Positions 51,901-62,600 of a DNA stretch of 64,000 bases are shown here, one piece after another. This DNA comes from Lantana camara (Eukaryota; Streptophyta; Magnoliopsida; Lamiales; Verbenaceae). Under the pieces are notes generated by a model that was given only the letters and a program-made list of their open reading frames with translations, had not been told where the DNA came from and searched no databases. The position numbers and the translations under genes are program-made. Where the stretch lies: NCBI GenBank assembly GCA_037501455.1, contig CM074863.1, forward strand, positions 6,382,001 through 6,446,000. Reading direction: 5' to 3'. Each line of letters opens with the position of its first letter. The first letter of the stretch is position 1.

Positions 51901-52671
51901 AAGATTACGGTGAAATTGAGACAATTGAAAAAGGTATTGTTATGGATTATAATTCAATAAAATTTAAATTACCTAATATATGTCTTACAAGTTACAACTT
52001 TACTTTAACAATTATCACATTTGTTGTGTTTTGTAGAGGAGATCTCAGCAGTCAACATGCAATCTATTGTTTTCAGCCTTTGAAAGAGTTAATGTCTTGA
52101 TGATTGGGTGGTAATGGTAAGATATTTATATTTTGCAATGAATTTCTCCTTCTGAATTTACTTACAATGATTTTTTATTTTTTTATTTTTGTATTTTGTA
52201 GGTTGAATGAAGTGAATCTGTGAAGTACTGATGTGCGGTTTCTATTCAGTAGATGAAGAAAATTGCAAGCTTGCAGAGTTGCAATTGTGATGAAAACATA
52301 TTAGAATTGTGATGTACTTTATTTACCTTCTGTTGTTGCCTTGATATTTTAATTTGCTCAAACAATTTACAATCTGTTGTTGCTTTGTTGGACTTGGACT
52401 TTGAGTTGTAGCCGGCTAATTTGCTATTGTATTGTATTTCCAAATATAAAGTGCTGCTGCGTTTTTTAGTATTATTTTTTTTTTTTAATTTTGTATACAT
52501 TTTCGGTTTTATGGTAAAAAACCGAAACCGAACCGAAATGTTTCGGTTTTTACCGAACCGAAATCGTGCCATTTCGGTTCGGTAAATGGTTAGTAAAATG
52601 GCTAACCGAACTTTCGGTTAACCGAAACCGAATAACCGAAATGTCGGTTATTAACCGAATGCTCACCCCTA
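48932..52671 (+). mobile_element. Potentially autonomous hAT transposon, 3740 bp
   Basis: The 12-bp inverted termini TAGGGGTGAGCA are perfect at both ends. An 8-bp duplication AGCAGCAG flanks it (48924-48931 and 52672-52679). Dense CGGTT/AACCG subterminal repeats fill about 150 bp at each end. One intact transposase gene with a leader intron lies inside. The target is part of a known LTR whose intact sister copy at 42225 shows the pre-insertion site. Confidence 0.97.
49815..52083 (+). CDS. hAT transposase with BED zinc finger (RICESLEEPER-like)
   Basis: Cut-and-paste transposase. A BED finger has Cys74, Cys77, His96 and Cys100. The RNase H-like core carries the first Asp in LTTDTWTSNQKYNY, the second in TVDNASSND, and the Glu in VASESTFSMSG within the C-terminal dimerisation region (LAKMARDLLAMPISTVASES). 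The frame has no stops or shifts over about 706 codons. Read without splicing it runs to 52102, but GAAAAAG|GTATTG (donor after 51933) and TTTTGTAG (acceptor, exon from 52037) remove an AT-rich stretch and give a 721-aa protein ending at TGA 52081-52083; I prefer the spliced form. Upstream, CAGATCG|GTAAAC (about 49366) and GTTTCAG (ending 49807) suggest a leader intron. The start is the first ATG after it. All key residues are present, so activity is plausible. Confidence 0.93.
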
Positions 52672-53040
52672 AGCAGCAGTCCCAATTCTGAGAACTACTA
52701 CTTTGATTCTTAGCCATTTTCCATCGTTTTCTTTTATTATTTTCCATTGTAATTTCCATAGATTTTTAGTATAGAGATTCTCCTCAGCCAGATATCACAA
52801 TTTGTCCATTATCTACAGAATATCATTGTATTTCAGAATTATCAAGTTTTCCAAGACGATACGACGGAGATTTATTCATCTCACTTTAATTCTCTTTTTA
52901 TATTGGTATCTTTCTATTATTATTATTTCTCCTTATGCGTTAATATTTGAATTGATTGCTCTATGTTACAGCTTGATACGTCGAATTCCCAATTAAACAA
53001 ATTACTTGGTGTTATTCAATTTTTGACTAACATCAAATTT

Positions 53041-54014
53041 AATCAAGGGAAGAAAACTATGAATGAGGTCCCATGTCCTTCCTATTTACTGCGTGGTATG
53101 GTCCGGGTCCCCAACACTCGCCCTTTAAATTTCACCACCATCATAGCCGCATGAGACACCTTGGTGCATGCGCACACACCCTTCACACTACTAGTTTTAC
53201 ACCACTTTTCTCTGTCTTAAATCACAACATCTTTCAAACCCTGCCTGCTTAGATTTCTTTCGTGTTCATGGTAAGTTTCTTCTGGGAAACCAGAGTTGTA
53301 ATAATTGCATATCTAAGAGATGTGACGTAATTTATGAGTAACTTTCGGATTGAGAAAAGGTTGAGTTAAAAATAATGGTTTTTTGTCCTTAAAAACTTTC
53401 GAACCGCTATAGGTTCCACAAAATCTATTGAAATGTCTTATTGCACGCTAAACGATAATGGAGTTAATTGATTAACAATTTATCTACTAGCCCTATTTGT
53501 AAAATAATAAAATATCATTGATTAGTTGGGAACTAAACTAATCAAGAAACTAACCCATGTTTTAATTAATGTTTTTCGACCAGATCAGGTCAAACCTTTA
53601 GGCACTGTCCTGTTTGCTCACTTCCCTCTTCCCTAACCTGTCATATGAAGGGAAAAAACTTACCCTGCATTTAATAAATGTGTTAGCGCTGCTTAAATCA
53701 CATAATTATCGCAAGTAATTAGCAGAGAGATTCTTAATTAATGAGATGACCTGGGCAATTAACTGGGGTTTCTGCTCCTCCTTAATTGCTTTTCTTGTCA
53801 GTTACATAAGTGTGCTACAAGTCTGAAGGAAAAGACGGTCAGAGAAGTAAAGCACATACATATTTCAAAATTTCAATCCTCTCAGAACCCAGAAACCTCC
53901 ATTTTTCTCCTTCCAAAGGCAAAGCATAATCCAATCCCTCCCTACCCCGGAGCTTCAAACCCCGTTTTTCTATGTTCGATTGAATTTTCCAATCTTGTCC
54001 GATATTTTAGCACG
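53041..54014 (+). other. Upstream region of the DUF868 gene
   Basis: No gene is seen. A pyrimidine-rich leader-like stretch begins about 53870. The LTR retrotransposon ends 979 bp before the DUF868 start codon, so part of the original promoter may have been displaced beyond it. Confidence 0.5.
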
Positions 54015-54923
54015 ATGAAAAACATGGCGATTTGTTACAGCGAACACGCGATTAAGATATCGGATTCCTATTGTTCAGGACAATCAAAAATTTCTTCTCA
54101 TTTGGCGCCTTCGTTGAAAAACAAGGTTTCATGCATTTACAGATTCAAAATCTCGCCGGAGAAGCAGTTTCTGATGAGGATAACGTGGTGCAGCTTATTT
54201 AAACCGGGTTTTTCAATTGATATCTCCGAGAAATCGTTTCCCTCTTCTAAATTTAGCACAAGCTCAGGAATCCTACCAAGTGAAACCGGCAGAAAAGATT
54301 TCGATTTTGGCACTAGTTTGAGGATCGAGGTTTTTTGGGATCTGTCTCGTGCCGAGTATGAAAACGGGCCTGAACCAATCACCGGATTTTATGTTCTGAT
54401 TGTAGTCAACTCGGAGCTGTGCCTGATTCTCGGGGACATGGACCAGGAATTAGAAGACAAGAAACGGGTTTCCAATTCACGATTTTCTGATTTTCCGTTG
54501 ATTTCTCGGAGCGAACACTTCTCCGGCAACGCCGTGTACTCAACCAGGGCCAAATTCAGTGAAACAGGAGCTTTTCATGATATCTTGATCAAGTGTTTCG
54601 GCGAGGGTCGGACAGCGTTGAGAAATCAGAATCTTGTTTTATCTGTTTATATAGATAAGAAGAATGTGATGCAAGCGAGGAGATTGCAGTGGAATTTCAG
54701 AGGGAATCAAACATTTTTCCTGGATGGTTTACTGGTGGATATGATGTGGGATGTTCATGATTGGTTCTTTAATACGACGACAGGCTACGCTGTTTTCATG
54801 TTCAGGACCCGAAGTGGAATGGACAGCAGATTGTGGCTGGATGAGAAGGCTAAGTTTGAGCAGAACGAACAAGAAAAGGTTGGTTTTTCCTTGCTCATGT
54901 GTGCCTCCAAAAATCCAGATTGA
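54015..54923 (+). CDS. DUF868 family protein
   Basis: Intronless gene for 302 aa of the plant-specific DUF868 family, whose biochemical role is unknown to me. Family features seen include the strand-rich segments MRITWCSLFKPGFSIDI, FDFGTSLRIEVFWDLSRAEY and PEPITGFYVLIVVNSELCL, then a central SRSEHFSGNAVYSTRAKF motif, and WDVHDWFFNTTTGYAVFMFR near the C terminus. There is no signal peptide or membrane span, so a soluble protein is expected. The start is the first in-frame ATG. It is bordered by two retroelements, one ending about 1 kb upstream and another starting about 0.5 kb downstream. Confidence 0.88.
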   Translation: MKNMAICYSEHAIKISDSYCSGQSKISSHLAPSLKNKVSCIYRFKISPEKQFLMRITWCSLFKPGFSIDISEKSFPSSKFSTSSGILPSETGRKDFDFGTSLRIEVFWDLSRAEYENGPEPITGFYVLIVVNSELCLILGDMDQELEDKKRVSNSRFSDFPLISRSEHFSGNAVYSTRAKFSETGAFHDILIKCFGEGRTALRNQNLVLSVYIDKKNVMQARRLQWNFRGNQTFFLDGLLVDMMWDVHDWFFNTTTGYAVFMFRTRSGMDSRLWLDEKAKFEQNEQEKVGFSLLMCASKNPD

Positions 54924-55431
54924 GTCAAGTGTTCCTCCTCGTACCTTTGTTTTTAGTTTTAGAGGTTTGATTTGGTTTTCCGTCTTCTCTTTTGTCTTTT
55001 TGGGTTTATGCTGCCAAAAGATTTGTGTGTGTTTGATATTCCTCTGTTTTAGGGAGGAAACAGAAGGATTTGATTTGTAAATATGATGATATCTGCATCA
55101 ATGGAACGTTTTTAGTTTATTATAGCTCATTTTTTCATCATTTTGGCTTCTTATTAAGATATCTTGGGGTTTCTGTTTTCTTGACAAATACTTGGAAACC
55201 TGGGAAGTTCCTTTTGTCGCTTGTGGGTACGAGGAAATCGCATCGAGATCTGATTTGTTAGTTAATAAACTTTACAACACTTAAATATATACCACTTTTG
55301 GTGTTGCGTTTACCATGCCACAAAATTGAACTAACGGCATATTGCCTATCAATTTAGGTAGGTAAAATGAAACACCGATTAGCCGTTAAATATGTTAGTG
55401 TTCTCATACTTTGATGAATGCTATTTGATTG
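54924..55431. other. DUF868 3' flank
   Basis: T-rich sequence probably holding the DUF868 3' UTR. No other gene is seen before the retroelement LTR begins near 55432. Confidence 0.5.
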
Positions 55432-55695
55432 TGTCGGATCCGGATCGATGACGTGGCAGTGCCCTGTAATGATCGACTCGAGTCACTTGAGATTTGTTGG
55501 TGGGGTAGAGCTCGATATGGAATTGACCTGGGGAGAGTGACAAACGTAAACTTCGGACCGACAAAGGACGGGAGGGGTGATTCCCTTTGTCGGCACTCCG
55601 ACGCTCAAGTTAGTGTCGAGTGGCTGGGAGCTTATCGAGTAACTAGTGCGCTTTTAATGTGGTAGTTGTGTGTGTTTGGTGGCATTTATGGGGGG

Positions 55696-55703
55696 TATTT
55701 ATA
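55696..55703 (-). promoter_or_regulatory. LTR sense TATA box
   Basis: TATAAATA on the minus strand inside the LTR, about 530 bp from its upstream edge, would place U3 to the right (55704-56236) and R-U5 to the left. The likely U3 holds a CACGTG G-box (56050-56055) and TGACGTGG (56118-56125); a second copy of the GATGACGTGGCAGTG block is near the LTR's left end (55447-55461). Confidence 0.5.
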
Positions 55704-56211
55704 CCTATTGGGGTAATGATTACCTGTACAGTGCGACTAGCAGGTGCATTAAATGCGCCACCTGCTTTGTACGGCCTGTCAGGCCTCATTAAATGCTGGA
55801 AATTGCGGAGTGGGCCCCCAGGATGGTCGACCCCAGAGCCGACCTAGGAACTATACGGTCGAGTACTCGCCGACTTTTCTTAGGCACAGTCGATGGTGTT
55901 TCGACTATTCCTGAAGGTAGTCGAGTCGACATGGTTGAACGGTCAGCACTTACCCTCTTGAAGGGTTTGCCATCGGACGTGGCTGATTGGGAGGCTTGCG
56001 TGGCACCTTTGACCGGTCTGCCACTCGTCGTGGCTCGTGGATAGTGGTCCACGTGTCGCCAGCGTGGCTGTACTGGATTGGACCACGTCATTAGCCCCCG
56101 GAAAGGCGGTGCCACGATGACGTGGCAGTGTCCTTTCGGTTTTCGAGAAGTGGGCCCCAGGCGCAATGATGGCGACGGTTCGCCTTCGATTTTCCCGCCC
56201 AAAGTAACCCT

Positions 56212-56217
56212 TATAAG
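56212..56217 (+). promoter_or_regulatory. Antisense LTR promoter for the extra ORF
   Basis: A plus-strand TATAAG near the right edge of the LTR is followed by a leader-like stretch and a consensus donor (CTTCCG|GTAAGC, about 56350). It faces the extra ORF at 56551 and could drive it. This is inference from position and motif only. Confidence 0.4.
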
Positions 56218-56550
56218 TAGCCCCTTAGGGCTTTCATTCCTCCCCTTTAACACTTAAAAACTTTCAGAGCGAATCGAGTTCTTCAGAGCCTTTCGAGCCC
56301 AGCATCCGGATCCTTCGAGACGATCATTTTATTTCTGCGAAATCTTCCGGTAAGCTCTCTCGACCTAGCTTCTTTCTCTCTTATCGCTTTAGTTTCCTTT
56401 TTTATTTCTGTTAGAGAGTCCGGAGTCGAGTGAGAAGAACCCCATCTCGAATCGCTTTCGACTCGATTCCTGACACGAAAACCTTAACCCTTATTTCAAG
56501 GAGAAGGCGAACTTCAAGGGAATCCAGTCGAATAACTGTTGAGCGGTGGG

Positions 56551-59212
56551 ATGTCTTCTTCTACCTCGACTAGTGCAGACCTGTCAGATAAGATCCCGGG
56601 CCCTGGGGATGAAGTACACTCGCTCTCCTCGACGTCGGGTGAGGAGGAGTCGGTTAGATCGTAGGACTCCGATAGGGTCGAGGTGTCGGAAGCATCGGGG
56701 GGCTCTGAGGACAGGCAGTCGGCCTCTCCTTCGAGTCCCGTAGCCTCTGCAGAACCCATAACGGCAATTCCACCAATTGGAATGACCCTTGGCCCGGAAT
56801 TCGCGAATCGAGTAGGAGGTGCGGGGCCGTCAACCTCGGATAATCGAGGAGAAGGCGGCATACATATCCCTTACGGTAGGAAGTCCCCCAGCCGAACTTT
56901 GAATAAGGACCCTAGGCTAGTCGAAAGCAAAGTATCGGCCAAGATGTTTGAAGAATTGAGAGAGATTTTGTTTGGGGGAGATGTTGAGCTGGGGGGATAC
57001 AGTTTAGTTCGACCTCGAAGGGGGGAATCCATGACCGACCCCCCGAGAAATTGCATCACTGTAACTTGGAAGATGGTCCAAGCAGGGTTTCCAATTCCGA
57101 TAGACGATGACGTCCTCGACATTCTAAACCACTTGAATATCAGCCCGGTCCAGTTAATGCCGAATGGTTATGCGATGCTCAATGGCATCCGAGTTCTGAT
57201 GAAGTACTTCGGGATTCCCATGCTTGGGGTAGCCAAGGACCTTTTTAATGTAAGTGTGACCAAGGAGGGGTCCGGATCGGGCTATGGGTTCATGCAACTT
57301 TCATTTAAACAGAAACGCAAACTCACAACGTCGCCGACTTCTTCAAACGGACAATCTTGGAAACACCAATTCGTATATGTCGAGAGCGAGTCGGGTTGGC
57401 CGAATTTATGGAACAGGATGTGGTGTTGGAGGCCAAGCTCGACGTTACCGGTTGCAGCTACACGATGGTCCAATACTTTCATCCGAGATATGATATCCCT
57501 CGGTCAATTCGACTGCAAAAAATTGATCGAGAACAAAGTATTGGTCGATTTTGGTTTAGCCCCCGGCCGCGTTAGTCGGACGTTCGACCCTGGTACATAG
57601 TGTGGTCAAGTCAAGCTGACCAACCTGCACTCATTATTGCGTTTCTCATCATTTCATTTTTTTTTTTTTTTTTTTTTTCGATCTTGACATTCGCCTTTCT
57701 TCTTTTCAGATAAAGTAATAATGAGTCGCTTGGCGAAGATGAGGGCCGACATGGAAGAACTCGCTGCTAAACACGCCATGGCGAAAGCGGCTAAGGTAGC
57801 GCAGCCCCACAAGACCATGGATGCCGTCCTCCCCAGAGAGGCGGACAAGGAAGTGGTCGAGCCGGGTCACTCGACGCCGACCCAAACCTCGAAAAGGAAA
57901 GAGAAAGCCCCCCTCTCGGAGCCTGACAGGAAGCGGTCTAAGAAAGACAAGGACCCCAAGCCGACAGGAAGCGTTGACCATACGGCCGGGGGTAGCCACC
58001 CGAAAGGGCCGACTCCATCCAGCTCGATTCCGTCGACTCCGTCGGGGACCGAGAAGGCGCCAGCCCCCTTCTCTCCGGAGGCTATCCGAGCAGCACACCT
58101 TCCATACAATCCCCCGGAAGAAGATCTAGCCGACTTCTTCAAAATACTCAGGATCTCCGAGCCACACCTTCCCGGAGGCTATAAGCTGATTGGGGACGAC
58201 GGTAAGCCCCGGAGGATTGGGTCGATACCCAGGGACAACCGTGCTGCCGGGGCGGTGTATCACTGTTGCCAGGTCCCGGTCGACCATGAATCGAGATGGA
58301 AGATGTCGGAGGTCGAGTTGGAAATGTCGGCTGCCGTCAAAGTCATCGGGGTAAGTATCGGATCCCAAACCTATTGATTCGCCTCTTGCCCGACCCCTGA
58401 CCCCCCTTGTTCCCGTGTCACAGCTTGCCCAGGACATCTATCACATGAGTCGAAGAGCCCAAATTTACAAAGAAGGTAGGGCGCGTTGGGAGGCCAAGGC
58501 AGGGATCGACTCGGAGGTCGAGAGTTTGAAGAGGAAGGTGCAGGAGCTGGAAACCGAGAAGGCAAGCCTGGGCTCGAGTGCGAAGGCAGCACTACTGGGT
58601 AAAGAGAAGGCAGAGATGGCCCTTGCCGAAGCGGCGAAGCAAGTCGAGGCCAAAAAGAAAGAACTGCACGAGGCCCACAAAAGGCTTGATGAAGAGGCCG
58701 AGAAAACACTCTCCGCTTTCAAACAAGGGGAGTCGGCAGGAGAGGTGAAGGGCGCGCGTGTGGGCATCGAGCGATGCCATCGGGTATACGACCAGATCAT
58801 CGCCGACTCGGAGCGATTCGGGGCCTACCGTTTCATGAAGTCGACAGCCTACAAAAGATCTACTGCCACCTTCGGAATGTCGGATTTGAAGGAGGGATTC
58901 GAGCTATGCTTGGCCCAGTGTCGCGCCGAGGGTCATATCCCGGTCGATTACAATACGACCAAGATTGGCCTCGCGTGCCCAGATCCGCGGCCCCCGCCCC
59001 CGCAAGCTGATGAAGATCCTGAGGAGGACTGGTCCAAGCACGAGTTCGGATTCGCTATTCCCCTGGCCATGTCTATAGTCGGTGGAATCGAGGAAGACGC
59101 CAGTCAGATGCCTCAGGGGGTTGACCCCATGGTTCTGAATCACGCAAGAGTGTTCCCAGAGCTATTCTTCGAGAAACCCGAGAACACTCCCTCTGACCAG
59201 GAAATAGACTAG
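56551..59212 (+). pseudogene. Spliced extra ORF of the Gypsy element (putative gypsy-type transposon domain), one stop
   Basis: Three exons join in phase: 56551-57592, 57710-58350 and 58424-59212, with acceptors TTCTTTTCAG and GTGTCACAG. The first exon has the domain annotated in plants as 'putative gypsy type transposon' (TWKMVQAGFPIPIDDDVLDI, then LNISPVQLMPNGYAMLNGIR and KVLVDFGLAPGR). The second is basic and low-complexity (KRKEKAPLSEPDRKRSKKDK). The third starts with a long coiled coil (EVESLKRKVQELETEKASLG through AEAAKQVEAKKKELHEAHKR). An in-frame TAG at 56662-56664, 37 codons after the ATG, breaks the N terminus; all else is open. There is no ATG close after the stop. Function is unknown. 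It converges with pol, 391 bp apart. Confidence 0.75.
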
Positions 59213-59603
59213 GCCTCTCGACTTCCTGCACTGCCTTTGCTATCTGTAATTTCTTATTTTGTTTCAAAAATTTGATCGGCCCGTAGTGGTCGAGGAGCGC
59301 TCCCATTGAAAAAATCCAAATGTAAACGTTGTTTGCATGTTTGAATATTAATGAGATTTGTTTACGGTTATTTTTGAATTAGCATTTTCGAGTATGCATG
59401 TTCAAGTCTTTTAAATCGATTGTTCCGACCGTTTCACTCATAGTGAGTAATGACTTCAAACATTCAAGTCGGGTCTAAGCGGTAGTTTATCGACCCGGCC
59501 AAGGTATTGACTAGGCTATTTAACCCATCAAGGGTATGACAACCTCTTGGGTCGGAGAAACAATTTCAGTTTTATTGATCGACATATGGATGAGTACATC
59601 TTT

Positions 59604-62600
59604 TCAAACATAAAAAACCCTAAGGTTGTGGGCGTTCCACGATCGAGGCACTGGATTGCCGTTCAAATCCTCCAGATGATAGGCTTGGTTTTTTCCCACC
59701 TTGGCAATTCTAAATGGACCCTCCCAGTTTACGTCGAGCTTTCCTACGTGTCTGACAACGTCGACTCGTTTTAAAACAAGGTCGCCGACTCGGAACGCTC
59801 GATGAAGGACATTTTTGTTGTAGCTTCTGGTCATTGCAGCTCGGTACTGCTGCATTCGTCGAAAGGCCTGGTCTCTCTTTTCTTCAATCATGTCCAAGTC
59901 GAACTGGCGATTCTTTTGATTGCGATCGAGTTGATAATGGGACACCCTATCGGTCTGGTGTATCAGCTCGGCGGGGATCACCGCCTCGGAACCATAGACC
60001 ATTGAGAATGGGGTCTCTCCCGTGGCCGTGCGGGGGGTGGTTCGATAGGCCCACAGGACGCCATCAAGTTCCTCGGCCCAAGCCCCCTTGCTCCCATCGA
60101 GTCGGGTCTTCAGATTTTGCACGATTATTCGGTTGGTGACTTCGGTTTGACCATTAGCTTGAGGATGGCCAACCGAAGTGAAACGCAAGCTGATACCGTA
60201 TTTGGAACAATAGCTCTTGAACATCTTGCTTCGGAATTGGGGACCATTATCGCAAATTAAAGTCCTTGGCACCCCGAATCGACAGATGATGTTTTTCCAC
60301 AAAAATTGAGTCATTACCGTATGGGTGATCTTGGGGACAGGCGCTGCCTCGACCCATTTAGAGAAGTACTCCACGCAGACAATAACGAATTGTTGTTGTC
60401 TTGGGGCGAGGGGAAAAGGCCCGACAATATCGATTCCCCATTGATCGAAAGGCCACGTTACATCGACTGTGGTCATTTCCTTTGGGTGCTGGTGGATGAG
60501 GTTCGAATGTTTTTGGCAGCTGGGACATTTCTTTACCAGGTTGATCGAATCCCTTAGGAGGGTCGGCCAATAGTATCCGGCTCGAGATACTTTCTTGGCG
60601 AGTATTCGTCCTCCCGAGTGGTTCCCGCAGGATCCGGCGTGCACCTCTTCGAGTACTTCTTTGGCTTGGGAGGGTCGGAGACACCTCTTGGCCGGCTCCT
60701 TAACTGATCTCTTGAATAGCATGCCTTCCTGGTCTAGTGAGTAGCTTGCCGCTCGTGCCAGTAATCGACGCCTCTCGATTTTGTTTTCGGGCAAGAAACG
60801 GTCCCTTAAATGCAAGACCAAGTCATCCAACCAACATGGCTCGACGGGGTCGATGCTGAGCACCGCCTTTCCTTCTTCCTCGATGGATCGGGAGGTGCTT
60901 GTGAGGAACGTGATCGACCTGTCCCTGGTTCCCCTGAGTCCATTGGCCACTTTGGAGAGGACATCGGCTCTCTCGTTCTCCTCCCTGGGTATCTGATCGA
61001 GTCTAAAGTTCTTGAATTTCGCGGCCCCTTCTTTGACCTTCTGCAGGTATCTGGCCATCGACTCCTCCCTTGCCTCATAAGAGCCAGCATATTGGCTGGC
61101 AACCAACTGTGAATCGGTCAGAGCCACCAGGCTATCGATGCCTTGTTCTATGGCGATTCTCATGCCTGCTAACAATGCCTCGTACTCAGCCTCGTTGTTC
61201 GTGGCAGGGAAGTCTAGACAGATGGCGAAGTCGAGCTCATCGCCATCGGTACTCCTCAATGACACTTCCGCACCCCCGCCGGACGAGGTCGATGATCCAT
61301 CGACAGATAAAGTCCATTGACAGGCCTTCTGTCCGAGCGGGGCCAAGGGTTGCCTCTCGACCAAAAAGTCTGCTAAGACCTGGGCTTGGTATGCTATCCG
61401 GGGTTTGTAGGATAAGTCATACTGGCCCAATTCGACAGACCATTTAACAAGTCGACCCGAACTATCAGGTTTGGACAGCACCTGTTTGAGGGGTTGATCT
61501 GTGAGCACGACTATCTGGTGGGCCTGAAAATAGGGCTTCAGTTTCCTGGCAGTGTGCACAAGAGCGAGGGCGAACTTCTCGATTTCCAAATATCGCGTCT
61601 CTGCTCCGTGCAGAATTTTGCTAACATAGTAGATCGGCAAATGCTTCCTCTCCCTTACGGCGACCAAGACTGAGCTAATCACTTCGGCCGACACGGCCAT
61701 ATAGAGATATAGAGTTTCTCCCCTTTCCGGCTTAGCTAGGAGGGGAGGCGACTCGAGGTATTTTTTCAGCGCATCGAAGGCCTGATCACATTCCTCGGTC
61801 CACTTGAATTCTTTAACGTTCCTCAAGATTTTGAAAAAGGGGAGGTTCTTCTCGGCTGACCTGGAAATAAACCTGTTAAGAGAAATAATTCGACCAACCA
61901 AACTTTGTACCTCTCGGATCGTTTTCGGGCTAGGAAGGTTACGAAAAGCACCGCTCTTCTCGGGGTTCGCCTCGATTCCTCTTTGGCTAACCATATATCC
62001 GAGAAATTTTCCTCCGGATACCCCAAAGGTACATTTGTTCGGGTTGAGCTTCAGGTTGTACCGCCTGAGCAGCTTGAATGCTCGCGCCAAGTCCTTGAGA
62101 TGGTCACTCGATCGCGTAGACCTTACTATCATATCGTCGACGTATACCTCCATACTTTTACCGATCTCCTCTGCGAAGATTTGGTTGACCAGTCTCTGAT
62201 ATGTAGCACCCGCATTTTTAAGTCCGAAGGGCATCACTCGAAAGCAATAAACACCTTTCGCGACTATGAAGGCGGTCTTATCTTCATCCTCCGGTGCCAT
62301 GAAGATTTGATAGTAGCCTTGGAAAGCATCCATCATACTCATTAATTCGCATCCCGCAGTCGAGTCGACCAGCTGGTCGATATTTGGGAGAGGATACGAG
62401 TCCTTAGGGCAGGCTTTGTTTAGATCGGTAAAGTCGTTGCACATGCGCCACTTCCCCCCGGACTTGGCGACCAAGACCACATTGCAAAGCCAGTTGACAT
62501 AGGTGGCCGGGGTGATGTACCCAGCGTCCAACAGTTTGTTCACCTCCTCCTCGATTATCCCGTTTCTCTTGACACTTTGGGTGCGCAACCGCTGCTTGAT

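Larger units (their letters stand above)
41965..53035 (+). mobile_element. Non-autonomous LTR retrotransposon with nested hAT insertions
   Basis: Both LTRs start TGATG and end CATCA, and a perfect 5-bp duplication AATTT flanks the whole element (41960-41964 and 53036-53040). A primer-binding site follows the left LTR and a purine tract precedes the right one. The inside holds a damaged gag, an integrase tail and long non-coding DNA; protease, reverse transcriptase, RNase H and most of integrase are missing. Two hAT elements are nested: 360 bp in gag and 3740 bp in the right LTR. Gag and integrase-tail similarity to the Gypsy element at 55-64 kb places it in Ty3/Gypsy, probably Tat. Confidence 0.95.
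48664..53035 (+). repeat. Right (3') LTR, split by a hAT transposon
   Basis: LTR sequence occupies 48664-48931 and 52680-53035, which together make 624 bp, the same as the left LTR. The hAT element lies between, with one extra copy of AGCAGCAG. Confidence 0.95.
55432..56236 (-). repeat. 3' LTR of the Gypsy element, about 805 bp
   Basis: On the plus strand it begins TGTCGGATCC and ends GGGCTTTCA, so it has TG...CA ends. The adjoining TTCCTCCCCTTTAA (56237-56250) is the complement of a purine tract, as expected beside a minus-strand 3' LTR. The far LTR is outside the window, so the borders and target duplication cannot be confirmed. Confidence 0.7.

Noticed and set aside
49815..52102. Unspliced 761-aa form of the transposase
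   Set aside because: The last 55 residues come from AT-rich intron-like sequence with a good donor and acceptor; the spliced end fits this transposase type better, though read-through cannot be excluded.
56551..56661. Separate short gene ending at the TAG
   Set aside because: The frame continues directly after the stop with the same composition and into the recognised domain, so a mutated codon is simpler.
57357..57575. Frameshift in the extra ORF (alternative frame reading AEFMEQDVVLEAKLD)
   Set aside because: The original frame stays open to the splice donor and ends in the family-like segment KVLVDFGLAPGR, so no frameshift is needed.
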